From contig CAMZNW010000048.1 of assembly GCA_947313935.1 (NCBI GenBank), positions 1-5,505 on the forward strand: a stretch of DNA of 5,505 nt, written 5' to 3'. The stretch comes from an uncultured Mollicutes bacterium. Its GTDB lineage: Bacteria; Bacillota_I; Bacilli_A; UBA3375. The notes below the pieces were generated by a model. It saw only the letters and a list, made by a program, of their open reading frames with translations. It had not been told where the DNA came from and did not search any database. The position numbers and the translations under genes were made by a program. Below are positions 4,459-5,505 of this stretch, one piece after another; position 1 is the first letter of the stretch; the number at the start of each line of letters is the position of its first letter.

Positions 4459-5505
4459 ATGCAAAAAATTATCGTTATTGACTTTGGATCACAATATAAT
4501 CAAACAATTGTTAAGCAACTACGTAGTATGAACGTTTATGCAGAATTAATTCATTTTAAAAATGCATATACATATATTAAACAATACCAATTAAATATAA
4601 AAGGTATTATTCTATCGGGTGGACCTAAAAGTACCTATGAAGATAATGCTTATGAAATAGAATCTGATATTTTTGATTTAGGTATTCCAATTTTAGGAAT
4701 ATGTTATGGAATGCAATATTTAGCTCAAATTTATGGATGTACAATTTCCTCTGTTTCACATAAAGAATTTGGAAATACTAAAATTAATCTTATTAAAGAC
4801 AGTCCGCTTACATATGGTACTCCAGATACTCAAAATGTATGGATGTCACATAGTGATGCAATTATTAAAGTATCACAACAAATTGAACTTATATCCATGA
4901 CAGATTTTCATCCAGCAATTATTAAAGTTAAAGATTTAAAGATTTATGGGGTACAATTTCATTTAGAAGTATCACATACTAAATATGGGCAAAAACTATT
5001 ACAAAATTTTTGCTTTAATATTTGTCTTATTAATAAAGATTTTAATATGGATAATTACATAGCTGAAGTATCTGAACAAATTAAAAAAACAGTCTTAGAT
5101 AATCAAGTAATTTGTGCTTTATCAGGAGGTGTCGATTCTGCTGTTACAGCTGTATTGCTTAATAAAATATTGCCTGGACAAATAACATGTATTTTTATTG
5201 ATACAGGTTTATTACGCGATAAAGAAGCAGATAGTTTAATCAAAGAATTCAAGACTAAATATGATTTAAATGTCCATTGCTATGATTGTTCAGAATACAT
5301 GCTCAATAATTTAGCTAATATTTCAGATCCAGAAGAAAAAAGAAAAATTATTGGAGCTTCATTTATCAATATTTTTGAAGAGAAATTAAATCTTTTAGAT
5401 CTCAAACAATCCGAAAATTTTTTAGCACAAGGAACATTATATTCTGATGTCATTGAAAGTGGTACTTCAACTTCTCATAAAATAAAATCTCATCATAATG
5501 TTGGT
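4459..5505 (+). CDS. guaA: GMP synthase (glutamine-hydrolysing), 3' end cut by window edge
   Basis: The enzyme converts XMP, ATP and glutamine to GMP, the last step of guanine nucleotide synthesis, in the cytoplasm. The first 349 of roughly 510 residues are visible. The class I amidotransferase domain (about 1-190) has the IDFGSQY start, SGGPKS (53-58), the nucleophile Cys82 in GICYGMQ, and His168 and Glu170 of the catalytic triad in GVQFHLEV. The family's usual HPE is HLE here. WMSHSD (128-133) is also typical. The ATP pyrophosphatase domain begins at about 200, with the PP-loop SGGVDS (222-227), FIDTGLLR (246-253), LAQGTLYSDVIESG (322-335) and IKSHHNVG (342-349). Start ATG 4459 follows AAAGGAG closely (four bases). 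It stands behind a guanine riboswitch, which agrees with its pathway. All key residues in view are kept, so it should be active. Confidence 0.97.
   Translation, partial: MQKIIVIDFGSQYNQTIVKQLRSMNVYAELIHFKNAYTYIKQYQLNIKGIILSGGPKSTYEDNAYEIESDIFDLGIPILGICYGMQYLAQIYGCTISSVSHKEFGNTKINLIKDSPLTYGTPDTQNVWMSHSDAIIKVSQQIELISMTDFHPAIIKVKDLKIYGVQFHLEVSHTKYGQKLLQNFCFNICLINKDFNMDNYIAEVSEQIKKTVLDNQVICALSGGVDSAVTAVLLNKILPGQITCIFIDTGLLRDKEADSLIKEFKTKYDLNVHCYDCSEYMLNNLANISDPEEKRKIIGASFINIFEEKLNLLDLKQSENFLAQGTLYSDVIESGTSTSHKIKSHHNVG

Noticed and set aside
1..5505. CRISPR array, tRNA, rRNA, insertion sequence or attachment site
   Set aside because: No regularly spaced repeats, no tRNA-like cloverleaf with GC stems, no transposase motifs and no terminal inverted repeats were seen.

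Overview
The window comes from a very AT-rich genome. Intact genes use TGG for tryptophan and none contains an in-frame TGA, so the standard bacterial code fits and the UGA=Trp Mycoplasma code does not. A lactococcin-972-type bacteriocin, a guanine riboswitch and strong AAGGAG ribosome sites point to a low-G+C Bacillota/Bacilli lineage, perhaps Erysipelotrichia or a related gut group. The genus cannot be named from this sequence.

Layout. (1) Positions 1-1016 are a bacteriocin locus on the minus strand. It holds the first 67 codons of a secreted lactococcin 972-like bacteriocin (201 to the left edge) and, upstream of it, the decayed remains of an ABC-transporter ATPase (about 1016-453) with several stops and frame changes. 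(2) Positions 1104-2841, plus strand: an extended -10 promoter, a roughly 110-nt leader that can fold as a three-way junction with complementary loops, a short intrinsic terminator just before the ribosome site, and a YjeM/GadC-like amino-acid permease. I match the leader to no riboswitch family that I know, and it is the best candidate here for something undescribed. (3) Positions 2846-2885 are a bidirectional terminator between convergent genes. (4) Positions 3766-2888, minus strand: a cation-diffusion-facilitator-like transporter with a reduced metal site. (5) Positions 3811-4308 are AT-rich DNA with no supported gene. (6) Positions 4309-5505, plus strand: promoter, guanine riboswitch and guaA (GMP synthase), cut by the right edge.

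The genes are separate units, not one operon. Two of the four are headed by structured leader RNAs: a guanine aptamer before guaA, which closes an obvious feedback loop on GMP synthesis, and an unassigned attenuator-like RNA before the permease. The bacteriocin gene looks intact as far as it can be seen, while its neighbouring ATPase is broken, so its export or immunity must rely on genes outside the window or has been lost.
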